Positions 42,712-51,559 of a stretch of DNA of 64,000 nt are shown piece by piece. Position 1 is the stretch's first letter; the number at the start of each line of letters is the position of its first letter. The stretch lies in assembly GCF_027622875.1 (NCBI RefSeq), contig NZ_JAPZVP010000005.1, forward strand, positions 62,001-126,000, written 5' to 3'. The notes beneath the pieces were generated by a model. The model had not been told where the DNA came from. It worked only from the letters and a program-made list of their open reading frames with translations, and did no database searches. The DNA is from Glycomyces luteolus (GTDB taxonomy: Bacteria > Actinomycetota > Actinomycetes > Mycobacteriales > Micromonosporaceae). A program made the position numbers and the translations under genes.

Positions 42712-43116
42712 ATGCTGCGAGGATTCAGCACCATCAGCTTTTTCGCCGAGGACCTGGAGGCCGCCAAGGCCTGGTACACGGACCTGCTCGGCGCCGGGCC
42801 CTACTTCGAGGTACCCGGTTACATCGAGTTCCGCGTGGGCGACTACCTGCACGAGATCGGCATCGCCCAAGCCGAGTGGGCGCCGCACGACATGAGCGCC
42901 GCGCCCGGCGGCGCCATCGCGTACTGGCAGGTCGACGACCTCGACGCGACCATCGAGCGGCTGACCGCCATGGGCGCCAAGGAGTACGAGCCGAAGATCG
43001 TGCGCGGCGAGGGCTTCGAGACGGCCTCGTTCGTCGACCCCTTCGGGAACCTCCTGGCCGTCATGTACAACCAGCACTACCTCGACACGCTCGCCTCGGT
43101 CCGCAAGGGGGCCTGA
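42712..43116 (+). CDS. VOC-family protein (glyoxalase fold)
   Basis: 134-aa vicinal-oxygen-chelate protein with the two beta-alpha-beta-beta-beta halves (STISFFAEDLEAAKAWYTDLLG; AYWQVDDLDATIERLTAMGAKE; FVDPFGNLLAVMYN). Possible lyase, dioxygenase or resistance role; no specific assignment. AAGGGG precedes the ATG. The WYL regulator is divergent and the next gene starts 2 nt after its stop. Confidence 0.88.
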   Translation: MLRGFSTISFFAEDLEAAKAWYTDLLGAGPYFEVPGYIEFRVGDYLHEIGIAQAEWAPHDMSAAPGGAIAYWQVDDLDATIERLTAMGAKEYEPKIVRGEGFETASFVDPFGNLLAVMYNQHYLDTLASVRKGA

Positions 43117-43118
43117 CC

Positions 43119-43472
43119 GTGGAACCGCTCGATCTCGCCGACCGCGAGGCATGGGAGGCCTGGCTCGAAACCCATCAGGGCGAGCGGGAGGTGTGGCTGC
43201 GCATCGGCAAGGAGCGCTCGCCCGAGGGGCGGCTGCGAATCGGGCCCGCGCTCGAGGCGGCACTGTGCTTCGGGTGGATCGACGGCCACCGCAAGAGCCT
43301 CGACGGCGACTCGTTCCTGCAGCGCTATTCGCCGCGCACCAAGCGCAGCCCCTGGTCGAAGCGGAACCGGGGCATCGCCGAGGCGCTCATCGCGGCGGGC
43401 CGGATGCGGCCTCGCGGGCTGGCCGAGATCGAGCGGGCGAAGGCCGACGGGCGCTGGCCTGCCGGCGATTGA
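43119..43472 (+). CDS. YdeI/OmdA-family protein, C-terminally truncated
   Basis: 117-aa protein matching the first ~60% of the YdeI family (AWEAWLETHQGEREVWLRIGKE; LEAALCFGWIDGHRKSLDGDSFLQRYSPRTKRSPWSKRNRGIAEALIAAGRMRPRGLAEIERAKADGRW). Full-length members have about 190 aa and a further ANRYAxLxxLxxAKRxETRxxRI region, which is missing; after GRWPAGD the frame stops. Start GTG 43119, 2 nt after the VOC stop, so coupled to it. It may be non-functional. Confidence 0.8.
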   Translation: MEPLDLADREAWEAWLETHQGEREVWLRIGKERSPEGRLRIGPALEAALCFGWIDGHRKSLDGDSFLQRYSPRTKRSPWSKRNRGIAEALIAAGRMRPRGLAEIERAKADGRWPAGD

Positions 43473-43518
43473 GACGGCCGCCTGGGATGATGGCCGGGTT
43501 CGTCAAGGAGGAGGCACC

Positions 43519-44682
43519 ATGAACGGACCCGGCCGGAGGCCCCAGACCACGATCTTCACGCTCATGTCCGCGCTCGCGCAGCGCCACGGCGCGGTGAACC
43601 TCGGCCAGGGCTTCCCCGACGAGTCCGGGCCCGCGCACATCATCGAGGCCGCCGCGACCGCGATGCGGGAGGGGCACAACCAGTACCCGCCGCTCGCGGG
43701 CATTCCCGAACTGCGCCATGCGATCACCACGCATCAGCGGCACTGGTACGGGCTCGCGCCCGATCCCGACGACGGCGTCACGGTCACGGCCGGGGCGACC
43801 GAGGCGCTCACCGCCGCGATCCTCGCGTTCGTCGATCCGGGCGACGAGGTGATCGCGCTCGAACCGAGCTACGACTCCTACAAGGCCGCCGTCACCATGG
43901 CCGGCGGGACCCTCGTCCCGGTGCGGCTCGACACCCCCGAAGGGGCCGAAGGGCACTGGCGGCTCGACCCGGCGCGCCTCGCCGCCGCCGTCACCGACCG
44001 CACGAAGCTGCTGCTGGTCAACTCCCCGCACAACCCCACGGGCACGGTCCTCCACCGCGACGAGCTGGAGGCGATCGCGGCACTCGCGACCCGGCGCGAC
44101 CTCCTCGTGGTCACCGACGAGGTGTACGAGCACCTCGTCTTCGACGGCCGCGAGCACGTGCCGCTCGCGTCGCTGCCGGGCATGTGGGACCGCACGGTGA
44201 CCATCGGCTCCGCCGGGAAGACCTTCTCGGTCACCGGCTGGAAGATCGGCTGGGCGACCGGCCCCGCCGGGCTGATCGCGCGGGTCAAGGATGTCAAGCA
44301 GTGGCTGTCGTTCGCCTCCGGCACCCCGTTCCAGTACGGGATCGCGGAGGCGCTGGCCTCGGGCGACGGCTACTACCGGGACTACATCGCGGGCTACCAG
44401 GAACGGCGCGACCTCATGGTGGCCGGGCTCGAAGCGATCGGCTTCGAGGTGCACGAACCCGAGGGCACCTACTTCGTGACCACGAGCGTCGCGCCGTTCG
44501 GCTACGGGGACGGCATGGCGTTCTGCCTGGAACTGCCCGAGCGCTGCGGGGTCGTGGCCGTCCCCAACCAGGCGTTCTACCTCGACCAGGAGGCGCGGCC
44601 GGAGGTGCGGTTCGCGTTCTGCAAGCCGGTGGACGTGCTCGAAGAGGGCCTGAAGCGGCTGCGCGAAGGACTGACGGGATAG
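43519..44682 (+). CDS. PLP-dependent class I/II aminotransferase
   Basis: 387-aa fold-type I aminotransferase. PLP Lys is K234 in SAGKTFSVTGWKIGW; other motifs are NLGQGFPDESGP, NSPHNPTGTVL and the cofactor Asp in VVTDEVYEHLVFDG. It resembles the kynurenine/methionine aminotransferase group, also annotated in mycobacteria as DapC. The exact substrate is uncertain. AGGAGG precedes ATG 43519. Confidence 0.9.
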   Translation: MNGPGRRPQTTIFTLMSALAQRHGAVNLGQGFPDESGPAHIIEAAATAMREGHNQYPPLAGIPELRHAITTHQRHWYGLAPDPDDGVTVTAGATEALTAAILAFVDPGDEVIALEPSYDSYKAAVTMAGGTLVPVRLDTPEGAEGHWRLDPARLAAAVTDRTKLLLVNSPHNPTGTVLHRDELEAIAALATRRDLLVVTDEVYEHLVFDGREHVPLASLPGMWDRTVTIGSAGKTFSVTGWKIGWATGPAGLIARVKDVKQWLSFASGTPFQYGIAEALASGDGYYRDYIAGYQERRDLMVAGLEAIGFEVHEPEGTYFVTTSVAPFGYGDGMAFCLELPERCGVVAVPNQAFYLDQEARPEVRFAFCKPVDVLEEGLKRLREGLTG

Positions 44683-44712
44683 AGTCGCGCCCATGGGCTT
44701 CGGCATCTCCCC

Positions 44713-44732
44713 GCCCGCCGTTTAAGGCGGGC
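44713..44732 (+). terminator. Hairpin after aminotransferase gene
   Basis: GCCCGCC-GTTTAA-GGCGGGC, perfect 7-bp arms, 30 nt after the stop. Confidence 0.5.
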
Positions 44733-44827
44733 TCCCGAACGACCGCGCAAGGGCTGGGTCCCGGCGCGTTTTCCAGGCATGCCCGCAGACGAGTGCCACT
44801 CATCCGCGACGCTCATCTGGAGAACGC

Positions 44828-45763
44828 ATGTCCACGTCCACACTCGCCCGCCCCGCCGTGCCCGCCGCCAGGCGCGGCCTCGGCTACCTCACCGTCACCG
44901 GCCTCGCCTGGGGCACTACCGGCGCCGCCGCCGAACTCGTCTACCGCGCAGGCGATCTCGGGCCCGCGGCCGTCTCGTTCTGGCGCCACCTCGGCGGCCT
45001 CGTCCTGCTCCTCGCCTTCACCGCACTGCGCCCCAAGCGGACCCGCACCGCATCGACAACCCCGCTGCGCCGGCGGGCGCTGCTCCTGGCCGGGGTCGGG
45101 ACCGGCATGGCGGTCTTCCAGACCGCGTACTTCGCCGCCGTGGAGGCCACCGGCGTAGCGGCCGCGACGCTCCTCACGCTCGGCTCGGGTCCGGTCCTCA
45201 CCGCCGTCGGCAGCAGGATCCTCCTCGGCGAACACCTCGGACGCGGCGGCGCGCTCGCCGTCGCCGGAGCGGTCAGCGGGCTCGGCGTGCTCGTCCTCGG
45301 CAACGGCTCCGGGGTCATCGACCTGGCAGGGGTGGCCCTCTCGCTGCTCTCCGCCGCCGGATACGCCGCCGTGACGCTCCTCGGACGCGCCACCGGCCGC
45401 CGCAGCGACGGCGAGAACCCGTTCACACTCACCATGTGGTCCTTCGGGATCGGTGCCGCGCTGCTCTTCGCCCCCGCCTGGTTCGAAGGCCTCGCGCCCT
45501 CCACGGGCGATCCGGTGCGGACCTTCGCGGTCATCGGGTACCTCGCGCTGTTCACCACCGCGCTCGCGTACCCGCTGTACTTCGCCGGCGCCGCCCGCGT
45601 CCGCGCCACCACGGCCTCGGTGATGATGCTGATCGAACCCGTGACCGCCGCGTTCCTTGCCGTCGCGGTCCTCGAGGAGCCGCTCACCGTCGCCACCGTT
45701 GCGGGCGCGGTAGTCCTCCTCGGCTCGATCACGGCTCTCGCGCTGGCCGAATCCCGGCGCTAG
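44828..45763 (+). CDS. EamA/DMT-family transporter
   Basis: 311-aa drug/metabolite transporter with ten hydrophobic segments in two EamA repeats (YLTVTGLAWGTTGAAAELVYRA and LAGVALSLLSAAGYAAVTLLGRA). Family members export amino acids or metabolites. GGAG precedes the ATG; its terminator is shared with the convergent uppP gene. Confidence 0.9.
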   Translation: MSTSTLARPAVPAARRGLGYLTVTGLAWGTTGAAAELVYRAGDLGPAAVSFWRHLGGLVLLLAFTALRPKRTRTASTTPLRRRALLLAGVGTGMAVFQTAYFAAVEATGVAAATLLTLGSGPVLTAVGSRILLGEHLGRGGALAVAGAVSGLGVLVLGNGSGVIDLAGVALSLLSAAGYAAVTLLGRATGRRSDGENPFTLTMWSFGIGAALLFAPAWFEGLAPSTGDPVRTFAVIGYLALFTTALAYPLYFAGAARVRATTASVMMLIEPVTAAFLAVAVLEEPLTVATVAGAVVLLGSITALALAESRR

Positions 45764-45775
45764 GAAGCAAGCAGC

Positions 45776-45802
45776 GAGGGCCGGTCCATCGGACCGGCCC
45801 TC
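45776..45802. terminator. Bidirectional terminator
   Basis: GAGGGCCGGTCC-ATC-GGACCGGCCCTC: perfect 12-bp arms with a 3-nt loop followed by CTTGT, between the convergent EamA and uppP genes. Confidence 0.85.
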
Positions 45803-45818
45803 CTTGTCGTGCTCGGGG

Positions 45819-46661
45819 TCAGGTGGCGGAGAGGTAGCCCGTCTCGAGCATGATGACGACGGCGACGCCGAGAATGCAGCGGTACCAGACGAAGAGGAAT
45901 ACGCTGTGCTTCGCGACCCACTTCAGCATCCAGTGCACGGCGGCCAGGCCCACGAAGAACGCGATGATCGTCGCCACCAGCATCTGCGCGCCGCTCGGCA
46001 CCGAGCCCTCGGCGGCCGGGTCGAACACGTCGCCAAGGCTCAGGATGCCCGCGCCGAACACCGCCGGAATCGCCAGCAGGAACGAATACCGTGCCGCCAC
46101 GGTGCGGTCGAGGCCGATGAAGAGCCCGGCCGTGATCGTGCCGCCCGAGCGCGAGACTCCGGGGATGAGCGCGCCCGCCTGGGCGAAGCCGAGGATGAGG
46201 CCGTCCCGCATCCGGAAGTCGTCCCACGTGCGGGTCTTCTTGCCCACCAGCTCCGCCAGCGCGAGCAGCAGGCCGAAGAAGATGAGGCTGAAGGAGACCA
46301 GCCAGAGGTTGCGGGCGCCTTCGCGGATCGCGTCCTTGAAGATGAGGCCGAAGAACACGATGGGGAGCGTGCCGATGATGACGTACCAGCCGAGGCGGTA
46401 GTCGGTCTCGCCGCGCAGTTCCTTGTCCCACAAGCCTTTCCACCAGGCCACTAGGATGCGGACGATGTCCTTCCAGAAGTAGAGGAGGACCGCCGTCTCG
46501 GTGCCGAGCTGCGTCACCGCGGTGAAGGACGCGCCCGCGTCCTCCTTGAAGAACAGCGCCGAGGTGAGGCGCAGGTGCGCCGAGGAGGAGATCGGCAGCA
46601 TCTCGGTGAGGCCCTGGACGACCCCGAGCACGATGGCCTCGAACCAGGTCATGTCGACCAC
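45819..46661 (-). CDS. uppP: Undecaprenyl-diphosphatase UppP (BacA)
   Basis: 280-aa membrane pyrophosphatase that recycles undecaprenyl diphosphate to the phosphate carrier for cell-wall synthesis; it also gives low bacitracin resistance. Key motifs: [14 protein letters not shown] (Q16, E20, H29) and [16 protein letters not shown], the two halves of the active site. I chose GTG 46661 because AAGGAGG lies 7 nt before it; the ATG at 46652 is 16 nt from that site. Monocistronic. Confidence 0.95.
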   Translation of the reverse strand: MVDMTWFEAIVLGVVQGLTEMLPISSSAHLRLTSALFFKEDAGASFTAVTQLGTETAVLLYFWKDIVRILVAWWKGLWDKELRGETDYRLGWYVIIGTLPIVFFGLIFKDAIREGARNLWLVSFSLIFFGLLLALAELVGKKTRTWDDFRMRDGLILGFAQAGALIPGVSRSGGTITAGLFIGLDRTVAARYSFLLAIPAVFGAGILSLGDVFDPAAEGSVPSGAQMLVATIIAFFVGLAAVHWMLKWVAKHSVFLFVWYRCILGVAVVIMLETGYLSAT

Positions 46662-47058
46662 CGGGAGGCCTCCTTCCGGGCACGGGTCCTGCAGGGGGAA
46701 ATGTGCATTGGCGCTTCTTTCGTCGCATCGACGGTCAGTCGTCGCGCGCGCCGTGTTGCGGCTCCCGGCGCGACGGGGACATCTTGCCAGACCCGGTCCT
46801 GTGATCGGTCGGCACACGCAGCGGGGTGTGAGAGGCGCCGGGCCAGCGCCCTTTGAGGACGCGGGCCCGCTCGGCGGCGCGGCCACTCGAGTTCCTGCGG
46901 GCACTCGAGACCGTTGCGGACGGGGACGACCTCGGGCGCCCTGTCGCGGGCGTCCGGTTCGGCATGGATTCGGGTGATTGACGCAGCCGGCACCGGCCGA
47001 GGTCACCTTTCACGCCTTCGCACTGGCCGCTTCCCCGCGCGCGGGGAATGATGGGTCC
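46662..47058. other. Intergenic region between uppP and kdpD
   Basis: 397 bp between divergent genes. It should hold both promoters. The kdpD frame is open from a TTG at 46978, but the protein core begins at GTG 47059. No other gene or clear dyad is seen. Confidence 0.4.
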
Positions 47059-49587
47059 GTGTCACGTGGACAACTGCGGATCTACCTTGGCGCGGCCCCG
47101 GGGGTCGGCAAGACCTTCGCCGCGCTCGAGGAGGCCCGCCGGCGCCGCGCGCGCGGCACCGACGTGGTCGTGGGCTTCGTCGAGGCGCACGGGCGGCCGC
47201 ATACCACCGAGCTGCTCGACGGCCTTGAGGTCGTGCCGCGGAAGGTCCTGGGAGGCTCCCTCGAGCTGGACGTGGACGCCGTGCTGGCGCGGGCCCCGAG
47301 TGTGGCGATCGTCGACGAGCTCGCGCACACCAATGCGGCGGGGTCGCGCAACGACCAGCGCTGGCAGGACATCGACGAGCTGCTCGACGCCGGGATCGAC
47401 GTGATCTCCACGGTGAACGTGCAGGACCTCGCCTCGCTCAACGACGTGGTCGCCGCGATCACCGGAGTGCCGCAGGACGAGACCGTGCCCGACGAGGTGG
47501 TGCGCCGCGCCGACCAGGTCGAGCTCGCCGACATCACGCCGGAGGCGCTGCGGCGGCGGATGCTCCACGGGAACGTCTACCCGCCGGAGAAGGTGGGCCC
47601 GGCGCTCGCGAACTACTTCCGGGTCGGGAACCTGACCGCGTTGCGGGAGATCGCGCTGCTGTGGCTGGCGGACAAGGTCGAGGACCAGCTGGAGCAGTAC
47701 CGCGAGGCCCAGCACATCACCGCGACGTGGGAGTCGAAGGAGCGCGTCGTCGTAGCGCTGTCCGGCGGCGACGAGGGCGACACGCTCATCCGCCGGGCCG
47801 CGCGCATCGCCGCGCGATCGGGCGGCGCCGATCTGAAGGCCGTGTACGTGGCCACCGGCGACGGGCTCACCTCCGCCCGGTCGGCGCGAAACCTGGCCCG
47901 GCAGCGGAACCTCGTGGAGGACCTCGGCGGTTCCTACCACCAGGTGGTGGGGCACGCGATCCCGAACGCGCTCTTGGAGTTCGCGCGCGGGGTGAACGCG
48001 ACCCAGCTGGTGCTCGGGGCCTCCAGGCGAGGCCGGTTCGCGCAGGCGCTCTCGCGCGGGGTGGGCGTGACGACCACGGCCAGTTCGGGAAAGATCGACG
48101 TCCACCTCGTGAGCCACGAGCGGGTCGCGACGGTGAAACGGGCGCGGCCGGGCCGGGGCGTGATCGGCGGCGGCCGCAAACTGCTCGGGAACGCGCTGGC
48201 GCTGCTGGGGATTCCGGCGCTGTGCATGGCGCTGCTGCCGGTGCATGAAGAGCTCTCCCTCACCACGATGATCCTCATCGTGCTCACCGCCGTCATGGGT
48301 CTGACGCTCACCGGCGGCATGTGGCCCGCGCTGCTGGGCGCGCTGTCGGGCAGCCTGCTGCTGAACTACTTCTTCACCCAGCCGTACAACACGCTCAAGG
48401 TGCACGACCAGGAGCAGCTGGTCTCCCTGGCGATCTTCATCGCGCTCGCCCTCGGCGGGGCGAGCGTCGTGAACCTCTCGGCGGCGCGGGCCCGGCTCGC
48501 GGCGCGGGCCAGCGCGGAGGCCCAGACCTTGGCGACGCTCGCCGGGACCGTGCTGCGCGGCGGCAGCCGGGTCGAGGACCTGCTGGACCGGCTCCGGGAG
48601 ACGTTCTCGCTCGAATCGGCGACGCTGCTGGAGCGGATCGAGCCCGGCGCGGGCCCGGCCGAGCGGCAGGACCCGAAGCTGTGGCGGGTGGTCGCGTGCG
48701 CGGGCGAGGGCTGCGCGAGCCCGGGAACGGCCGAGAACGATCTGCCGATCAACGACGACCTCGCGCTGGCGCTGCGCGGGCACACGCTGGACGCGGCGGA
48801 CCGGCGGATCGCGCAGGCCTTCGCGATGCACGCGGCCGCCGCGCTCGAACGCGAGCGGCTGGAGCGGCAGGCGGCGGCCGTGCAGCGCCTCACCGACACC
48901 GACAAGCTCCGCACGGCGCTGCTCGCGGCCGTCTCGCACGACCTGCGGACGCCGCTGGCGTCCGCGCGGGTCGCGGTCTCGAGCCTGCGGACCACCGGGG
49001 ACCTGTTCACGCCGGAGGAGCGGGACGAGCTGCTGGAAGCCGCCGAGACCTCGCTGGCGCGGCTCACGAGCCTGGTCGACAACCTGCTCGACATGAGCCG
49101 CCTGCAGGCCGGAGTGCTCGGGGCGAACCCGGTGCCGGTGGCCTTGGACGACGCGGTGCCCTGGGCGCTCGACGAGCTCGGCGGCGCTGCGGCCGCGGTG
49201 CGGCTCGACGTGCCTTCGGACCTGCCGGAGGTGCGGGCCGATCCCGGTCTGCTGCAGCGGATCCTGGTCAACGTGGTGGCGAACGCGCTGCGGTTCAGCC
49301 CTGAGGGCGTGCCGCCGCTGGTGATCGCGGGCAAGCAGGGCGGGCTGGTGGAGCTGCGGGTGGTCGACCGCGGCCCGGGCGTGCCCGACGAGGACCGCGA
49401 GCTGATGTTCACGCCGTTCCAGCGGCTCGGCGACCGCGACAATACGACGGGCGTCGGTCTGGGGCTCGCGCTTTCGCGCGGGCTGGCCGAGGCGATGGGC
49501 GGTTCGCTCGTCCCGGAGGCGACCCCCGGCGGCGGGCTGACGATGGTGCTGGCGCTGCCGCAAGCGGATGAGAAGGGCACGGAGTGA
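47059..49587 (+). CDS. kdpD: KdpD-type osmosensitive K+ sensor histidine kinase
   Basis: 842-aa sensor with the complete KdpD layout: N-terminal KdpD domain with Walker A LRIYLGAAPGVGKTFAALEEA and VDELAHTNAAGSRNDQRWQDIDELLDAGIDVISTVNVQ; a universal-stress-like domain (VVVALSGGDEGDTLIRRAARIA); four TM helices of DUF4118 (~385-480, with LLNYFFTQPYNTLKV); a GAF-like region; HisKA with the phospho-His in AAVSHDLRTPLASARV near residue 625; HATPase_c. GTG 47059 is the best start as family proteins begin with xRGxLRIYLG. It overlaps kdpE by 4 nt. Confidence 0.95.
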   Translation: MSRGQLRIYLGAAPGVGKTFAALEEARRRRARGTDVVVGFVEAHGRPHTTELLDGLEVVPRKVLGGSLELDVDAVLARAPSVAIVDELAHTNAAGSRNDQRWQDIDELLDAGIDVISTVNVQDLASLNDVVAAITGVPQDETVPDEVVRRADQVELADITPEALRRRMLHGNVYPPEKVGPALANYFRVGNLTALREIALLWLADKVEDQLEQYREAQHITATWESKERVVVALSGGDEGDTLIRRAARIAARSGGADLKAVYVATGDGLTSARSARNLARQRNLVEDLGGSYHQVVGHAIPNALLEFARGVNATQLVLGASRRGRFAQALSRGVGVTTTASSGKIDVHLVSHERVATVKRARPGRGVIGGGRKLLGNALALLGIPALCMALLPVHEELSLTTMILIVLTAVMGLTLTGGMWPALLGALSGSLLLNYFFTQPYNTLKVHDQEQLVSLAIFIALALGGASVVNLSAARARLAARASAEAQTLATLAGTVLRGGSRVEDLLDRLRETFSLESATLLERIEPGAGPAERQDPKLWRVVACAGEGCASPGTAENDLPINDDLALALRGHTLDAADRRIAQAFAMHAAAALERERLERQAAAVQRLTDTDKLRTALLAAVSHDLRTPLASARVAVSSLRTTGDLFTPEERDELLEAAETSLARLTSLVDNLLDMSRLQAGVLGANPVPVALDDAVPWALDELGGAAAAVRLDVPSDLPEVRADPGLLQRILVNVVANALRFSPEGVPPLVIAGKQGGLVELRVVDRGPGVPDEDRELMFTPFQRLGDRDNTTGVGLGLALSRGLAEAMGGSLVPEATPGGGLTMVLALPQADEKGTE

Positions 49588-50258
49588 TCAAGATCCTGGT
49601 CGTTGACGACGAACCGCAGATCGCGCGCGCGCTGCGGATCAACCTGAGCGCGCACGGATACGAGGTGGCGACCGCGCCGGACGGGGCGCAGGCCCTGCGC
49701 GCCGCCGCCGCGCTCATGCCCGATCTCGTGGTGCTCGACCTCGGACTGCCCGATATGGATGGTAGCGAGGTCATCGCGGGTCTGCGGGGCTGGACGAGCG
49801 TGCCGATCCTGGTGCTCTCGGGCCGGGCCGCGAGCGCGGAGAAGATCGCCGCCCTCGACGCGGGCGCGGACGACTACGTGACCAAGCCGTTCGACATCGG
49901 CGAGCTCCTCGCCCGGGTCCGGGCGGCCACGCGGCGCGGGAACGCCGCCAGCGACTCGCCGGTCACCGAGATCGGTTCGGCCACAGTCGATCTCGCGTCC
50001 CGGGAGGTCCTGCGCGACGGTGAGGAAGTGCGCCTTACGAAGACCGAGTGGCAGCTCCTCGAAGTGCTGCTGCGGAACCCGGGCAAGCTGGTGAGCCAGC
50101 GCGAACTCCTGCACCGGGTCTGGGGTCCCAACTACGACCGCGAGACGAACTACCTGCGCCAGTACATGGCCCAGTTGCGCCGCAAGCTCGAGGCCGACCC
50201 GGCCCGACCGGTGCACCTCCTCACCGAACCGGGCATGGGCTACCGCTTCCGGCCTTGA
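49584..50258 (+). CDS. kdpE: KdpE-type response regulator
   Basis: 224-aa OmpR-family regulator: receiver with D52 (LVVLDLGLPDMDG) and Lys in YVTKPFDIGEL, and a C-terminal winged helix (VRLTKTEWQLLEVLLRNPGKLVSQRELLHRVWGPNYDRETNYLRQYMAQLRRKLE), which contains the typical KdpE ETNYLRxYMAQLRRKLE. Normally activates kdpFABC in response to low K+. Those genes are not in this window. Confidence 0.94.
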   Translation: MIKILVVDDEPQIARALRINLSAHGYEVATAPDGAQALRAAAALMPDLVVLDLGLPDMDGSEVIAGLRGWTSVPILVLSGRAASAEKIAALDAGADDYVTKPFDIGELLARVRAATRRGNAASDSPVTEIGSATVDLASREVLRDGEEVRLTKTEWQLLEVLLRNPGKLVSQRELLHRVWGPNYDRETNYLRQYMAQLRRKLEADPARPVHLLTEPGMGYRFRP

Positions 50259-50280
50259 GGTTGGCGCCCCGGTCCGCGGT

Positions 50281-51516
50281 TCAGGTCGTGACGAGGTCGT
50301 CGGCGCGGGTGCGGCCGCGGGCCACGTAGGCGCCGGTGAAGCGGTCGATGATCGCGGCGATCGCCGGATCGGTCTGGGCCGCAAGGGCGGCGGCGAAGCA
50401 GGCGGTCGCCGCGCGGTGGATCGGGTCGTCATGGAGGGCGGCGGTGGCGGCGCGGAGGTAGAGGTCGGCGGCGGTGGCGCGGTGCCAGAGGGGTTCGAGG
50501 GCCGCGCGGGCGCGTCCGGCCGCGACCGGGTCGTCGAAGAGCGCGGCGGCGACCGCGACGGGGACGATCCAGTCGGGGCCCGGTTGCGCGTCGATCATGC
50601 GCAGTTCCAGGTAGGAGCCGCGCGGGCGGACGGGCGGGAACAGGGTCGAGAGGTGGAAGTCGAGGTCGTCGAGGGTGGGGGCCTGATGGTAGTCGCCGTT
50701 GACCCAGTCGCGGAAGGTGAGTCCTCGCGGGACGGTCCAGCGGCCGGGGCCGCGGACGGCCATCACCCGGGCGTCGAGGGCGTACCGGGCCCAGGATTCA
50801 CGAGGATCGGCCGGGTCGTGCGGAAGGCCCTGTGCGGCGGGGCGGGAGCGGGTGGGGTCGATCGCGGCCCACACGTGCTGGCGGGTCGAGCGCCACATGC
50901 TCGGTTCGCCGCGGCGCAGCGGGGAGTTGGCGAACGCGGCGATGAGGACGGGTGCGAGCAGGTGCGCGAGGTGCCAGCGCTCGGTGATCCCGTGGGGGCC
51001 CGGCGCATCGGCGCCGATGTCGACGCAGACCTGGACGGAGGCGGTGTTCGACATCATCCAGCGCCCGGCGCGGCCGTCCTGGTCGAACAGCTCTTCCATG
51101 GCCTGGTAGCGGGGCGTGCGGAGGACCCTGCGGGGCAGGCGGATCGGGTCGAGGCCGAGGCCGAGGAGTTCGTGGCCCTCGCCGCTCAGGGCCGAGGCGA
51201 CGCGGAGCCGGTCGGCCTCGAGCTCGGCGAAGCACTCCCCCACCGACGCGGTTGGCCGGGAGCTGAGTTCGACGGCCCCGCCGGGTTCGAAGCTGAGGCG
51301 GCTGCTTCGGGGCAGGGCGTCGCGGACGGCGAGCAGGGCCTTGAGGGATTCGGGGTCGAGGCGGCGGCGCCGGTCGGCCGGGCTGCTCACGATCGATTCG
51401 ACCTCGGCGCCGATCCGCTCCGGAGGTGCGGGTCGGAAGCTTTGGGCCGCAATGTGGTCGAAGGCCGCGTCTACGGTGAGGGGCGGGGCCGCGACGAAGA
51501 GCGAGGCGTCGGACAT
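50281..51516 (-). CDS. egtA: Glutamate-cysteine ligase (EgtA/GCS2-like)
   Basis: 411-aa ligase forming gamma-glutamylcysteine from Glu and Cys, the first step for ergothioneine in actinomycetes. Recognised by RIGAEVES, RLSFEPGGAVELSSRP, RWMMSNTASVQVCVDIG and GSYLELRMIDAQPGPDW. Rest of the egt cluster (B, C, D, E) is absent here. GGAGG precedes ATG 51516. A 21-bp Rrf2-type operator lies 23 nt upstream, within the end of the rrf2 gene, so it is probably sulfur-regulated. Confidence 0.88.
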   Translation of the reverse strand: MSDASLFVAAPPLTVDAAFDHIAAQSFRPAPPERIGAEVESIVSSPADRRRRLDPESLKALLAVRDALPRSSRLSFEPGGAVELSSRPTASVGECFAELEADRLRVASALSGEGHELLGLGLDPIRLPRRVLRTPRYQAMEELFDQDGRAGRWMMSNTASVQVCVDIGADAPGPHGITERWHLAHLLAPVLIAAFANSPLRRGEPSMWRSTRQHVWAAIDPTRSRPAAQGLPHDPADPRESWARYALDARVMAVRGPGRWTVPRGLTFRDWVNGDYHQAPTLDDLDFHLSTLFPPVRPRGSYLELRMIDAQPGPDWIVPVAVAAALFDDPVAAGRARAALEPLWHRATAADLYLRAATAALHDDPIHRAATACFAAALAAQTDPAIAAIIDRFTGAYVARGRTRADDLVTT

Positions 51517-51538
51517 GGGTGACCTCCGAGCGGTTCTT

Positions 51539-51559
51539 ATCCTATCTACTCAATAGGAT
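51539..51559. promoter_or_regulatory. Rrf2-type operator 1 (ligase gene)
   Basis: ATCCTAT-CTACTCA-ATAGGAT: perfect 7-bp arms with a 7-bp centre. It lies 23 nt before the ligase start and overlaps the last codons and stop of rrf2. Confidence 0.8.

Noticed and set aside
46978-47058. N-terminal extension of KdpD from a TTG
   Set aside because: The added 27 residues are not like KdpD; family proteins begin next to RGxLRIYLGAAPGVGKT, which follows GTG 47059.
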